A DNA stretch of 64,000 bases from a virus. The translations under genes were made by a program, and so were the position numbers. Position 1 is the stretch's first letter. Each line of letters opens with the position of its first letter. Positions 49,782 to 58,329 of the stretch are shown in pieces. The stretch is taken from the IMG/VR virus record IMGVR_UViG_3300020463_002275, positions 1 to 64,000 of that record; one strand, written 5' to 3'. Below the pieces are notes generated by a model, which made no database searches, was not told the DNA's origin, and was given only the letters and a program-made list of their open reading frames with translations.

Positions 49782-50824
49782 TATAAGTGTACATCTCTAA
49801 CTAATTGTTTGCATTTTCTTACACAAACAAAATATGTTTGTAAGTGATCGTCTATAAGTTTCCAATAACCACCTATTATATCTACTAAATTTGTGTGGTG
49901 TAGATTATGTAAATTTTTATCAACTTTGTGTGTTTCCCAAAGTTGTTCAATCTCGTTTGGATTACCCATCCAACAACAAGGCGTTACATATCCTCTTGCA
50001 TCAACATATATATTGCCAAACTTCTTGTGAAATTCAGTATCGCCACTATTTGTTTTTGCAGGACATTTTACACAACTTATTTCAGTATTTGATTTGTGTG
50101 TTTCTTTCTTATCCTTATCACCAAATTTAATATCTGATATTTCTACATCGTCAATCTTGTTTGCATCGCTAGTATCATACCAATCTGGTACTTCAAATTT
50201 TGTATCTCTTTCGTTGTCAATTTCATCTACTACTTCTCTATCACTATGAATCAACATTAGTTTTGAAAATCCTTCTCGATCTAACCTTTCCTTTACATCA
50301 TCTAATTGATGTTTATTGTGCGAGAATACAATAAATTGCCAAACAGCATCTCCTCCTGCGGCAATGTATGCTCTAAAATTACGCTGTAGTATTTCCCATT
50401 TTACATTTCGTCTATAAAGATGATTAGTATCTTCTAAACCGTCTATACCAAAAACTACAGTTAACTTACCCTTTTTTTTACTAATACGACCTAACTTGTG
50501 CCAAAACGCAACATCTCTTGTACCACCATTGGTGCTAATTGATATTTTTTTTGTTTGTATACTTAATGTATGTGCCCATTGTACTAGATCTATTAATTCT
50601 GGATTAATAGATGGTTCATCAACACTTCCACAAAAATGAATATCTGTCAATTGATCCCAATTGTACTTACTAAACCATTTCTTGTAATTTTCTAACGTAT
50701 GTGCGGCATTATTAAGATCGCTTAAATGCATATCGGCTCTGTCGCATTGCGGACATGCCGCATTGCAATAATTTGTACATTCTAGTTGCAATCTACCAAC
50801 TTGTGTTGTATTAAACCATTCCAT
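49781..50824 (-). CDS. radical SAM/SPASM-type protein
   Basis: 347 residues. ECTNYCNAACPQCDRA gives C20, C24, C27 (C16 extra); FCGSVDEPSINPE replaces the GGEP motif. C-terminal auxiliary Cys: EISCVKCPAK, YVTPCCWMGN, FVCVRKCKQL. VFGIDGLEDTNHLYRRNVKWE is shared nearly word for word with the 50836 protein. An inserted acidic region (about 205-245) is unique. Overlaps the downstream gene by 1 nt. Confidence 0.85.
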   Translation of the reverse strand: MEWFNTTQVGRLQLECTNYCNAACPQCDRADMHLSDLNNAAHTLENYKKWFSKYNWDQLTDIHFCGSVDEPSINPELIDLVQWAHTLSIQTKKISISTNGGTRDVAFWHKLGRISKKKGKLTVVFGIDGLEDTNHLYRRNVKWEILQRNFRAYIAAGGDAVWQFIVFSHNKHQLDDVKERLDREGFSKLMLIHSDREVVDEIDNERDTKFEVPDWYDTSDANKIDDVEISDIKFGDKDKKETHKSNTEISCVKCPAKTNSGDTEFHKKFGNIYVDARGYVTPCCWMGNPNEIEQLWETHKVDKNLHNLHHTNLVDIIGGYWKLIDDHLQTYFVCVRKCKQLVRDVHL

Positions 50825-50835
50825 GATATACGTAC

Positions 50836-51924
50836 TTATCTGAACTGTTCACCGTAAGGATCGAACTCGGTGCCACACTTTTGAGAACAAACTCCAAGTT
50901 TACCATCTGCAACACTAGACTTATTCCAACTATTTGTTATGCTTCCGATTAGTTGTCCATTAACTACATCTTCTATATCATTTTCTATAATACTAATTCC
51001 TTGTTTTCCGCCAGCACTATCTATATGATCCCATATTTGTTCAACTTTAGGATCTGCATGCCACCACTTGTACATTCTTCCTGCTGTCCAACAACACGGC
51101 ATTAACAATCCCTCTGCTGTAACAAATATACTACCTTGCTTCGCAACTTTACATTTTATAGAACATTTGTCTAAATATTCTTTCATACTTCCATATGACT
51201 TTACTATTTCTGCTTGTTTTAACAATGCTAAATTTTTATTTTTTTCTTCTTTTGGTTGTTGCAGTTTTTGTGTTTCAGCACCTTTTCTGTTTACCGCTTG
51301 GTGATGATATTTAGGTTTTATATCAGTAGTTACAAATCTACCACTTTTCTTTTTAATAAATTTTTCACACCCCCATTGATTAGCAAGTGCTTCTGCTTCA
51401 TCTACTTGATGTTCGTTATGCTGAAATATTAAGAAATCCCAACGTGCTCTGCCTCCAGCATCAATAAATGCTTGCATGTTTCTTTCTACATTATCCCATA
51501 CAACATTTTGTCTGTATAGATGATTTGTATCACGCAATCCATCAACACTAAAAATAACAGCACCCTTTCTTCCTATTACTTCTGCTAATTTTGCCCACCA
51601 ATAGATATCTTTGGCGCCAGCATTAGTATTCATACTAAGCCACATATTAGAATTATGTTCTCTAAAATATTGAAATATTTCTAATGTATCTTTTGCAACT
51701 ATAGGATCTCCTAAGTTACCGCACATATACATAACATTCAATTGCTTGATAAATGAAGGACTAAACATACGCTTGGTATCTTCAATACTTAATTCAGCAT
51801 TTGTTATGTGAGGATTGTCAGCACCGCCATTCATATTACGATCACACATAGGACAAGCCGCCTGGCAACGTTGAGTCACCTCTAAATGAACTTCCTTAAT
51901 ATCTGCGAATCTATACATTCTCAT
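50836..51924 (-). CDS. radical SAM/SPASM-type protein
   Basis: 362 residues, paralogue of the 49781 protein. EVTQRCQAACPMCDRN gives C20, C24, C27; MYMCGNLGDPIVAKD stands at the GGEP position; IFSVDGLRDTNHLYRQNVVWD is the shared block. Auxiliary Cys: KCSIKCKVA, LMPCCWTAGR, GVCSQKCG. The CCW in both suggests a common SPASM-like cluster geometry. The start overlaps the kinase-like gene by 14 nt. Confidence 0.85.
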   Translation of the reverse strand: MRMYRFADIKEVHLEVTQRCQAACPMCDRNMNGGADNPHITNAELSIEDTKRMFSPSFIKQLNVMYMCGNLGDPIVAKDTLEIFQYFREHNSNMWLSMNTNAGAKDIYWWAKLAEVIGRKGAVIFSVDGLRDTNHLYRQNVVWDNVERNMQAFIDAGGRARWDFLIFQHNEHQVDEAEALANQWGCEKFIKKKSGRFVTTDIKPKYHHQAVNRKGAETQKLQQPKEEKNKNLALLKQAEIVKSYGSMKEYLDKCSIKCKVAKQGSIFVTAEGLLMPCCWTAGRMYKWWHADPKVEQIWDHIDSAGGKQGISIIENDIEDVVNGQLIGSITNSWNKSSVADGKLGVCSQKCGTEFDPYGEQFR

Positions 51925-52480
51925 TTTGTTTTAACAATTCACTTAACAAATGTGCTTTAAGTAGCACCGCTTGGCTATAACTTTTGTGTGAGATATTTAA
52001 AAAATTATTGTCTACTTTAAACGAATCAGCATCTATAAGTTTTATTTGACCGTCTGATGTAAAAACGATATTTGATAAGTTAATGTCGTCATGGAAAAAA
52101 TATTGACCTTTAGGAAGATGTTTTTCACTAAACTCAAGACAATCAAAATATACACGGTTGTAAAATTTTACAATCTTAAGAGCATTTTCTAATGTAGACA
52201 TTTTGTGCAATCTGTCGTACTCATCTGCTTCATCTAGTACATCGTATCCATCACAAACAATATCAAGACGTTCCATTTTATAAATATCTCTTGTTTTCCA
52301 TTCAATCGGCTTTACAACATAACTGTGATCTTTTGAAAATAGTACATATAAGTTGTAATATTCCTCTTCCCATCCCCTTTGACCAACTTTTATTATTTTT
52401 GTAGCATTTTTCTCTTGAAGTTTTATCGTAGCATTGTTTCTTTTAATTATTTTTGCGTTATAAAAATTTTTATCCATCAT
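51911..52480 (-). CDS. protein kinase-like/aminoglycoside phosphotransferase-fold protein
   Basis: 189 residues. The catalytic loop HDDINLSNIVF near residue 127 and KLIDADSF near 146 match the H-x-D-x(4)-N and D-x-D elements of kinase-fold small-molecule or LPS kinases. The N-terminal lobe is short (TKIIKVGQRGW gives the likely ATP Lys, then an E). ATP-dependent phosphorylation of a sugar, peptide or lipid is plausible. Coupled with the small 52470 gene and the radical SAM gene. Confidence 0.75.
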   Translation of the reverse strand: MMDKNFYNAKIIKRNNATIKLQEKNATKIIKVGQRGWEEEYYNLYVLFSKDHSYVVKPIEWKTRDIYKMERLDIVCDGYDVLDEADEYDRLHKMSTLENALKIVKFYNRVYFDCLEFSEKHLPKGQYFFHDDINLSNIVFTSDGQIKLIDADSFKVDNNFLNISHKSYSQAVLLKAHLLSELLKQNENV

Positions 52481-52694
52481 ATACCAACTTTACTTCTTTA
52501 CCAGGACCTACACGACTTGGTAAATCTCCATACTGTTCAATATACCATTCAATAACAGCCACATACCAATTTTGACTGTTGTGATGTGCTTGCTTGTTGA
52601 ACTTATAAATGTTATTATTAGTTGCTTCCATACAACTCAAGGCTCTAGCACTTTCAGTTTGTAATTGTCTAAGTGTTAATTTATTTGCGTCCAA
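52470..52694 (-). CDS. small hypothetical protein
   Basis: 74 residues, overlapping the end of the large fusion gene by 14 nt and the start of the kinase-like gene by 11 nt. LTLRQLQTESARALSCMEATN and WYVAVIEWYIEQYGDLPSRVG; a helical protein with two Trp. No family recognised. Cotranscribed within the long minus operon. Confidence 0.5.
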   Translation of the reverse strand: MDANKLTLRQLQTESARALSCMEATNNNIYKFNKQAHHNSQNWYVAVIEWYIEQYGDLPSRVGPGKEVKLVYDG

Positions 52695-55600
52695 TTTTCA
52701 TATACCTTGTGTATTGCCCTAAGTCAAGTTCTCCTTCATATAAAACTGTTTGCATAGGCGCACTTGCACTAAACTCTTGTAAACTGCTAGAGCAATTAAC
52801 ATGTTCTTCAATGCTAAAATAGTTATTACTTTGTAATATGATTAATCTTCCTTCGGGCAATAAATCATACCATTTAGAAAAATTATCAATATGCTCACAA
52901 CTTGTATTAATAATAGTGTGTGGCATTTCCGTCAACGGAGCAGTTGTTCCGTCAAGTCTTTCAGTTGTATAACTATGTTCAACGTAATCTATATCCATTA
53001 TATCTTGTGTTGTTGCTTTAAATTTCCATGTATCACTTACCAAGTCTGCATTGAATATTTCTGCTATTTTCCATGCTTTAGAATCTAAATCAAAACTTCT
53101 AATTTTCTCAAAATCTATTTTGTGTTCCTGTAACATCGGAACAACACTACTATACCAACCAGCACATAAAAATACTGTTCCTAAATCAGGACAAACTTTT
53201 TTTACTTCTTCCACTAACCACTTTTTACTTTTTAACTGACCTCTGCTCATTACGTCTTTATCATATTTAATATTTTGCTTATCAAGTACTTCTAATGGTT
53301 TAACATATAAACTACCTGTATATTTTTCTAATACACGCCATAATGCATGCCTATTATTATCCATAGTAAGATTGACTTCGTCAGTAACACTAGGTTCTAA
53401 TCTTTTAATACTCCAAATATTTTTAAATAGTCCTGCTTTCTTTATATCTTCTACTAATGTATCTTTGCCTTCGATTAATCTAAACAAACTCATTTCATTT
53501 GATTCGACTAATGCTTTTCTTAAATCTTCTGTGGTATCACTATTGTCTATAAGTCTAAACAAACTATGAACATTTTTTTCTGTAACTGCTTTACGTAAAT
53601 CTTCGTATTCATCTCCTAGTAATCTAAAAAGGCTATGTATGTTTTTTTCTGTAACTGCTTTACGTAAATCTTCATGATTGTCTCCAAGCAATCTAAATAG
53701 ACTATGAAGATTTTCTTCAACTACAGTCTTTCGTAGATCTTCATGTTCATCGCCAACTAGCCTAAACAAACTGTGTACATTATCTTCAGTAATTGCTTTA
53801 CGTAACTCTTCATGATCTTTACCTAATAATCTAAACAAACTATGCACATTTTTTTCAATATACATTTTTCTTATATCTTCAATACCTTCAATACCTTTAT
53901 CTTCTAGATATCTAAATAAACTATGGTAATTTCTTTCTTCTACAAATTTACGTAAATCTTCATTTCCGGTTATACGAAGAATGTCTAACATATGTCCATC
54001 ATTATAAAATCTTCTTAGATTAGTTACTTTATCACCGTACAGTATTTCAAATCTATCTAGCAAATCTACAATAAAATTATCTCTAGGCGGTAATGGGTCG
54101 TCTTCTTTAAAAGGTATTGTTTGTTTCCATTCAGTATCTGCTTGTATTTCTGTAAGTTCTATTTTAACAGGTTGTGTGTTAGATGTAGTTTCTTTATCAT
54201 TATACATCTGTTGCCATTCTTCTGTTGTATCTGTAGTTTCAGTAAACTGTTCATACAACCAATTGAAGTCATTTATTAACCTAAGATCAGACCCACTAGA
54301 AAGGCCAAACTCCATACCAGCGGTAGCACCTGCCAAAGCAAACTCCCCAAATGGTCTATCGCGTCCCACGGTTGTCCAAGTTTTAAGTCTTTCATTTGTT
54401 TCGTCCTCCTTTTGTCTATCAATTACTTTACTGCTTAGTTTTGCACATTCTCTAAATGCACTACGCCAAGTACTAAACTCGCTTGAATTAAATGCAGTTA
54501 TGCAAGATATTTTTTCCATTTTTTTAAATCTATCACTAATACTTGTAGTCATATCAGGACGACTAGTATCCATATCACGAGTCATTTGTGTTGGAAATAA
54601 TTTTACACCGCCATATCCGTATACTAAATCATTTATAGGATTTTGACTACGCCATACGTGTACTGCTCTGTTATCTTCAGCAATATAATCAAAGTTAAAA
54701 TCATCTGCAATTACAGCATCACCATCTACAATCCAAAACATTTCAGTCGAACAAACGTTTGCCGCGGCAATATGTGCTTGATGTATTCCTTTTACTCCAT
54801 GTATACGTTGGGCTCTTGGAAAACGTGTTTTTAACTTATTAAAGTTTTCGTCGGCGTTTGCTTCGTCATAAGATATCATTACAATATCATATTCAGTTTT
54901 TTTAGTAGGAACAAAGTTAGACGAAAAAGTGTTAAATTGCGTTGTATTTGTACGTATATAAGGATGTTCAGGTCTTGGTGGGTTGCGGTATGTATTTTTA
55001 AAAAACTTGCTCTGTTGAGCATCTAAGGGCGTTACAGCAATAGGTAATTCTATATCTGCAAGTATACGTTCACCGTAATCTTCAATTGCTTCTAGTAAGT
55101 CACTTTCGTCTTGCACTTTATTTTTCCAAAGATCATTTAAGTATTCAAAGTCGCGTACATTAATATACTCCCAATCAGTACACATTGTTTTGTGCAATCC
55201 TTCTCTGGCTCCATAAATTGCCCATAATCCGTTAGTTACATCTGCGCCTGCCATACACCAGACATATAGTCTTTCCAAATTTTTCCAATGATTTCCTATG
55301 AGTTCTTTTTTTGCAGGTTTGATACCTTCAATTAAACACATTTTTACACCTTCTCGGAAACCGGCACGCCATGCTTGGTGTGGTGTAGCATTATTATGAA
55401 CAGTACTCATTAAACTATTAATTTGTATGTACTCAAGGTCCCAACAAAAATCAATACCTGCCGCTATATTATCAGGATCTGCATTTTCGTGTGTTTTCAT
55501 TTTTAGGACAGTTTCTCTATCCCAACACTTTATACCACCATTTCCGTAACGCAGTCCGTTAATAATATTATCAGCAGTCCAACTAACAACGTGTCTAGTA

Positions 55601-55857
55601 AGATCAACACCTTCTTGAAAGTTAATCACTTCGTTCAAGAATTGTTCATCTATTTGATTATCACCATCGATGGTAATAAATCTTTTTGTTTTGGCTATTT
55701 CTGCACAGGCTTTGTGAGCGGCATCTGATCCTTCTACACCGTGTATACGTTTAGCCCACGGAACTTTAGTTAATAAGTTCGTGTAATTTTCTTCTGCATT
55801 TGGCTCGTCATATGACAAATATATGATATCATAATCTAAAACTTTAAATTGCTTCAT
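52681..55857 (-). CDS. fusion: two GT-A glycosyltransferase-like domains, 23-residue repeats, methyltransferase-like domain
   Basis: 1058 residues. Domain 1 (about 1-270) starts YDIIYLSYDEPNAEENY and has TIDGDNQID, a GT-A D-x-D. Domain 2 (about 320-575) repeats it: YDIVMISYDEANADENF, then IVDGDAVIADDF. Residues about 622-800 form eight or so tandem repeats of 22-27 residues with consensus HSLFRLLGDxHEDLRKAVTExN. The C-terminal part (about 860-1055) has VFLCAGWYSSVV, FDLDSKAWKIAEIFNAD and INTSCEHI, like a class I SAM methyltransferase. Both GT domains retain acidic motifs. Probably a large cytoplasmic glycan- or protein-modifying enzyme, or a virion protein; the target is unknown. Confidence 0.75.
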   Translation of the reverse strand: MKQFKVLDYDIIYLSYDEPNAEENYTNLLTKVPWAKRIHGVEGSDAAHKACAEIAKTKRFITIDGDNQIDEQFLNEVINFQEGVDLTRHVVSWTADNIINGLRYGNGGIKCWDRETVLKMKTHENADPDNIAAGIDFCWDLEYIQINSLMSTVHNNATPHQAWRAGFREGVKMCLIEGIKPAKKELIGNHWKNLERLYVWCMAGADVTNGLWAIYGAREGLHKTMCTDWEYINVRDFEYLNDLWKNKVQDESDLLEAIEDYGERILADIELPIAVTPLDAQQSKFFKNTYRNPPRPEHPYIRTNTTQFNTFSSNFVPTKKTEYDIVMISYDEANADENFNKLKTRFPRAQRIHGVKGIHQAHIAAANVCSTEMFWIVDGDAVIADDFNFDYIAEDNRAVHVWRSQNPINDLVYGYGGVKLFPTQMTRDMDTSRPDMTTSISDRFKKMEKISCITAFNSSEFSTWRSAFRECAKLSSKVIDRQKEDETNERLKTWTTVGRDRPFGEFALAGATAGMEFGLSSGSDLRLINDFNWLYEQFTETTDTTEEWQQMYNDKETTSNTQPVKIELTEIQADTEWKQTIPFKEDDPLPPRDNFIVDLLDRFEILYGDKVTNLRRFYNDGHMLDILRITGNEDLRKFVEERNYHSLFRYLEDKGIEGIEDIRKMYIEKNVHSLFRLLGKDHEELRKAITEDNVHSLFRLVGDEHEDLRKTVVEENLHSLFRLLGDNHEDLRKAVTEKNIHSLFRLLGDEYEDLRKAVTEKNVHSLFRLIDNSDTTEDLRKALVESNEMSLFRLIEGKDTLVEDIKKAGLFKNIWSIKRLEPSVTDEVNLTMDNNRHALWRVLEKYTGSLYVKPLEVLDKQNIKYDKDVMSRGQLKSKKWLVEEVKKVCPDLGTVFLCAGWYSSVVPMLQEHKIDFEKIRSFDLDSKAWKIAEIFNADLVSDTWKFKATTQDIMDIDYVEHSYTTERLDGTTAPLTEMPHTIINTSCEHIDNFSKWYDLLPEGRLIILQSNNYFSIEEHVNCSSSLQEFSASAPMQTVLYEGELDLGQYTRYMKIGRK
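53460..53995 (-). repeat. tandem ~69-bp coding repeats
   Basis: Within the fusion gene, units encoding 22-27 residues, four of exactly 23, share HSLFRLLG...EDLRKAVTE. DNA identity between adjacent units is high in places (CTGTAACTGCTTTACGTAAA twice), suggesting recent expansion or ongoing length variation. Confidence 0.8.
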
Positions 55858-56371
55858 CTACATATCCATAAGTGTTAAATATCTTTGGTGTGTATATACT
55901 TACATCACCTTCTTCGTCATCATATTCGAACTGAACTGTATGTCCGTTTGCTATTTGTTCTACTGTAGCGTCAAATGTTCTAATTAATAAATGCGGATCA
56001 TTTGCTTTTGTAATACTAAACTTGCACACTTGATTAGGATTTAACAAAAGGTTTTCTTTTACGTTTACAAACAATTTCCAATTACGCCATTTTATATTTC
56101 TTGTGATTATACAATCTGCATTGTCTTGTTTAGGAATATGATAAATTACATCTTTTATATCATAACTAAATTTTGGCTGTTCGTATTCTAATAATGTATA
56201 TTCTTTTTTTGCCAAATCAAACTTTACAACATAATTTTGTTTTTTGTCTGGGTTTTCCATAAAGTCAACATATAAGTCTTCGTCTACTTCTAAAGCATAT
56301 TCATGATCAGGAGTATAGTTTTGTAAACCTGTTACTTTACTTGTATCTTTATCAAATATTAACCAGTACAT
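55844..56371 (-). CDS. hypothetical protein, possibly structural
   Basis: 175 residues, overlapping the fusion gene start and the GT gene end. MYWLIFDKDTSKVTGLQNYTPDHEYALEVDEDLYVDF and FSITKANDPHLLIRTFDATVEQ: beta-rich with no catalytic motif. The first block resembles a tail-chaperone or appendage-type beta domain. The location between two glycosyltransferase genes suggests it is either a substrate or an assembly partner. Confidence 0.5.
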   Translation of the reverse strand: MYWLIFDKDTSKVTGLQNYTPDHEYALEVDEDLYVDFMENPDKKQNYVVKFDLAKKEYTLLEYEQPKFSYDIKDVIYHIPKQDNADCIITRNIKWRNWKLFVNVKENLLLNPNQVCKFSITKANDPHLLIRTFDATVEQIANGHTVQFEYDDEEGDVSIYTPKIFNTYGYVDEAI

Positions 56372-57165
56372 TGTTCATACCTTGCTAAAATTTTATTACA
56401 AAAATCTTTTTCTGTATAATGAAATACTCCGTGTTGTCGGTGGTTGCCAATTTTCAAACCATCATTAAAATACCAATCAACTTTTTGTTGCCAATGCTCA
56501 CTGGTATCTACCCAATTTTGAGCATGTAATTTCATATGTACAAAATCTATTATGTCTACGTCTTGAAAATTATCATATTCCATAAGTTCTAATACTATGG
56601 CCGCACAAACATCAATACTACAATGTTTAGGTTTATGATTTTTACAGAATATTTCATAAAAATCTTCCCAATTTTCTATTACAGTTTCTAGTAGTGCAAA
56701 AAAGTTTGCAACACGTTTTGTTTTTTTAAAGTAATACAATCCTGTATACACATTTATTAGGTAATTTTGTGAAAAGACTTTTCTGTAATAGGTATCATTA
56801 ATAGGTTCTTGTCTATATGTAATAGGATTTTGTGTAAAATATAGTTCTTGATCTTTAAACTTAGACCAATTAATTTTTTCTAAAAACAAAACATCGCTGT
56901 CAACAACTATTGTTTCGTCATATGGCGAAAGGTTAAAGGCTTTCCATCTGTTTTCTATTTTCCATTCACTACTTTTTGCTTGATCATGTTTTAACACAAT
57001 AACTTTGTCGAATACAAAAGCAGTTTTTTGGTCAACTTCTTTGTCTGTTACTAAAGTAAAATGCATATTATTATTTTTCATACCGCTCATTGCACATAGG
57101 TATGCTTGTTTTACATAATCATCTGTAGAATTATTTTGTGCAAATATCAAAACACCTTGTTTCAT
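56359..57165 (-). CDS. GT-A fold glycosyltransferase-like protein
   Basis: 268 residues. NHFTLVTDKEV-like strand, then ETIVVDSDVLFLEKINW near residue 89 with the D-x-D metal/nucleotide-sugar motif. The order GVLIFAQNNSTDDYVKQAYLCAMSG at the N-terminus is shared with the 57162 paralogue. No signal peptide. Transfers a sugar to an unknown acceptor; the phage's own tail fibres or a small molecule are candidates. Confidence 0.75.
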   Translation of the reverse strand: MKQGVLIFAQNNSTDDYVKQAYLCAMSGMKNNNMHFTLVTDKEVDQKTAFVFDKVIVLKHDQAKSSEWKIENRWKAFNLSPYDETIVVDSDVLFLEKINWSKFKDQELYFTQNPITYRQEPINDTYYRKVFSQNYLINVYTGLYYFKKTKRVANFFALLETVIENWEDFYEIFCKNHKPKHCSIDVCAAIVLELMEYDNFQDVDIIDFVHMKLHAQNWVDTSEHWQQKVDWYFNDGLKIGNHRQHGVFHYTEKDFCNKILARYEQCTG

Positions 57166-57950
57166 AGTATTTCCTCTAGACTGTACTTGTTCATAGCATG
57201 TACTGTAAGTCCTTTTGTAGCAATCGGATTATCATCAATAAAAAACATAAGTTTATCTTCATTTATTTCGTGTGTAATATCTTTATCAATAGTATAAAAA
57301 AGTTTTCCTGGCATAGGATTAACAAAATTACCTTTAGAATGATTGTTCATTATATGAGCACCAATACTAAAAGCAAAATCGTTTCTATATGTTTGCTGTA
57401 CTATTTGATATAACATTCTATAGTGGCGCCATTGCTCTTCAATATGCTGTAATAAATCAAAAAATATTTTGTTTTGTTTACATTTTACAAAATACACACA
57501 AGTTGCCCAATAAAAGTCTACACTTGAATCGCTTATTTTATCAAATTGACGATAATCTAAATTTTGTCCCAGATGATATGCATCTTTATACATTAGTAAA
57601 GGATGTGTTTGCTTAAAGCAATTTTTATAAACGTCATCACATATGATTATGTCACTATCTATCATAAGTGTCTGATCATATGGAGACAATTCATAACTTA
57701 AAACCCTTGCATTATTTTTAAATGTTAAATGTTTGCCACTATTACCATTGTTATATAATTTGCTTGTATATCTTTGTGGTGTTTTGAAATCAATTACTTT
57801 ATCAAAAACATTATCTGGAACTTTACAGTCAGTAATTACACTTGTTGGTAAATTAAGATACTTCTTTGCACGTTCTGCAACCATACATGCTTGCTTGACG
57901 TAATCTATTTCTTCATTATTAAATGCATGTACTAGTATACCTTTAGACAT
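57162..57950 (-). CDS. GT-A fold glycosyltransferase-like protein
   Basis: 262 residues from ATG 57950, which overlaps the end of the upstream small gene. KGILVHAFNNEEIDYVKQACMVAERA at the N-terminus and QTLMIDSDIIICDDVYKN near residue 98 (D-x-D) match the 56359 protein in order and spacing. The two genes are a tandem paralogue pair, ATGA-coupled. Confidence 0.75.
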   Translation of the reverse strand: MSKGILVHAFNNEEIDYVKQACMVAERAKKYLNLPTSVITDCKVPDNVFDKVIDFKTPQRYTSKLYNNGNSGKHLTFKNNARVLSYELSPYDQTLMIDSDIIICDDVYKNCFKQTHPLLMYKDAYHLGQNLDYRQFDKISDSSVDFYWATCVYFVKCKQNKIFFDLLQHIEEQWRHYRMLYQIVQQTYRNDFAFSIGAHIMNNHSKGNFVNPMPGKLFYTIDKDITHEINEDKLMFFIDDNPIATKGLTVHAMNKYSLEEIL

Positions 57951-58278
57951 TAAGGATTCCTTGTACAGTTCTTTCACTATCAACTATTTTTTGATATTCA
58001 GAATGATAACTTTCTGAGGCTTTTGTAAATGCTGTGACTAATTCGTTATAAAATGCTTCTTTATTTTTAATTTTAATAGGAGTGTTATTATTGTCTACAA
58101 AAATATCACTTTTTAGTGCTAGTATACTTGCAATAAATTCTCTAGTGGCAGTAAATTGCCCGCCTTCATAATAGACAGTGCATTCTTTTGTATACTTTTC
58201 TTGTAATATGCGTTTTTGGTTTTTAAATGTTGTAACGTAATCTGCATGTTCTAATGCTTTTTTAAGACGTTGATCCAT
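57943..58278 (-). CDS. helical phage protein, first gene of the long minus operon
   Basis: 111 residues, TGGAG seven bases before the ATG. MDQRLKKALEHADYVTTFKNQKRILQEKYTKECTVYYEGGQF, then EFIASILALKSDIFVDNN. Its position right after tail genes and the look of the sequence suggest a tail assembly or baseplate-associated protein; I recall similar small genes near T4-like cyanophage tail fibres. A strong promoter lies just upstream. Confidence 0.55.
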   Translation of the reverse strand: MDQRLKKALEHADYVTTFKNQKRILQEKYTKECTVYYEGGQFTATREFIASILALKSDIFVDNNNTPIKIKNKEAFYNELVTAFTKASESYHSEYQKIVDSERTVQGILNV

Positions 58279-58297
58279 AATTTCTCCATATAGCAGT

Positions 58298-58326
58298 ATT
58301 ATATGACAGATCGACTAAAAAGTCAA
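58298..58326 (-). promoter_or_regulatory. sigma70-type promoter of the 58.3-42.7 kb operon
   Basis: On the minus strand: TTGACT (58326-58321), a 17-nt spacer and TATAAT (58303-58298), 20 nt before the first ATG of 16 consecutive minus genes. No other promoter or terminator is evident within the run. Confidence 0.8.
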
Positions 58327-58329
58327 GTA

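Noticed and set aside
53460-53995. Possible CRISPR-like array
   Set aside because: The repeats are in-frame protein repeats of 69 bp and longer without unique spacers of constant size.
54176-54646. 156-codon open frame on the + strand inside the large fusion gene
   Set aside because: Ser/Leu-rich shadow of the opposite strand with no start signal; the minus-strand reading has clear domain motifs.
30072-58278. A standard nonribosomal or RiPP biosynthetic cluster
   Set aside because: No carrier-domain, adenylation-domain, lanthionine or leader-peptide gene can be recognised, so naming the island as such would go beyond the sequence.
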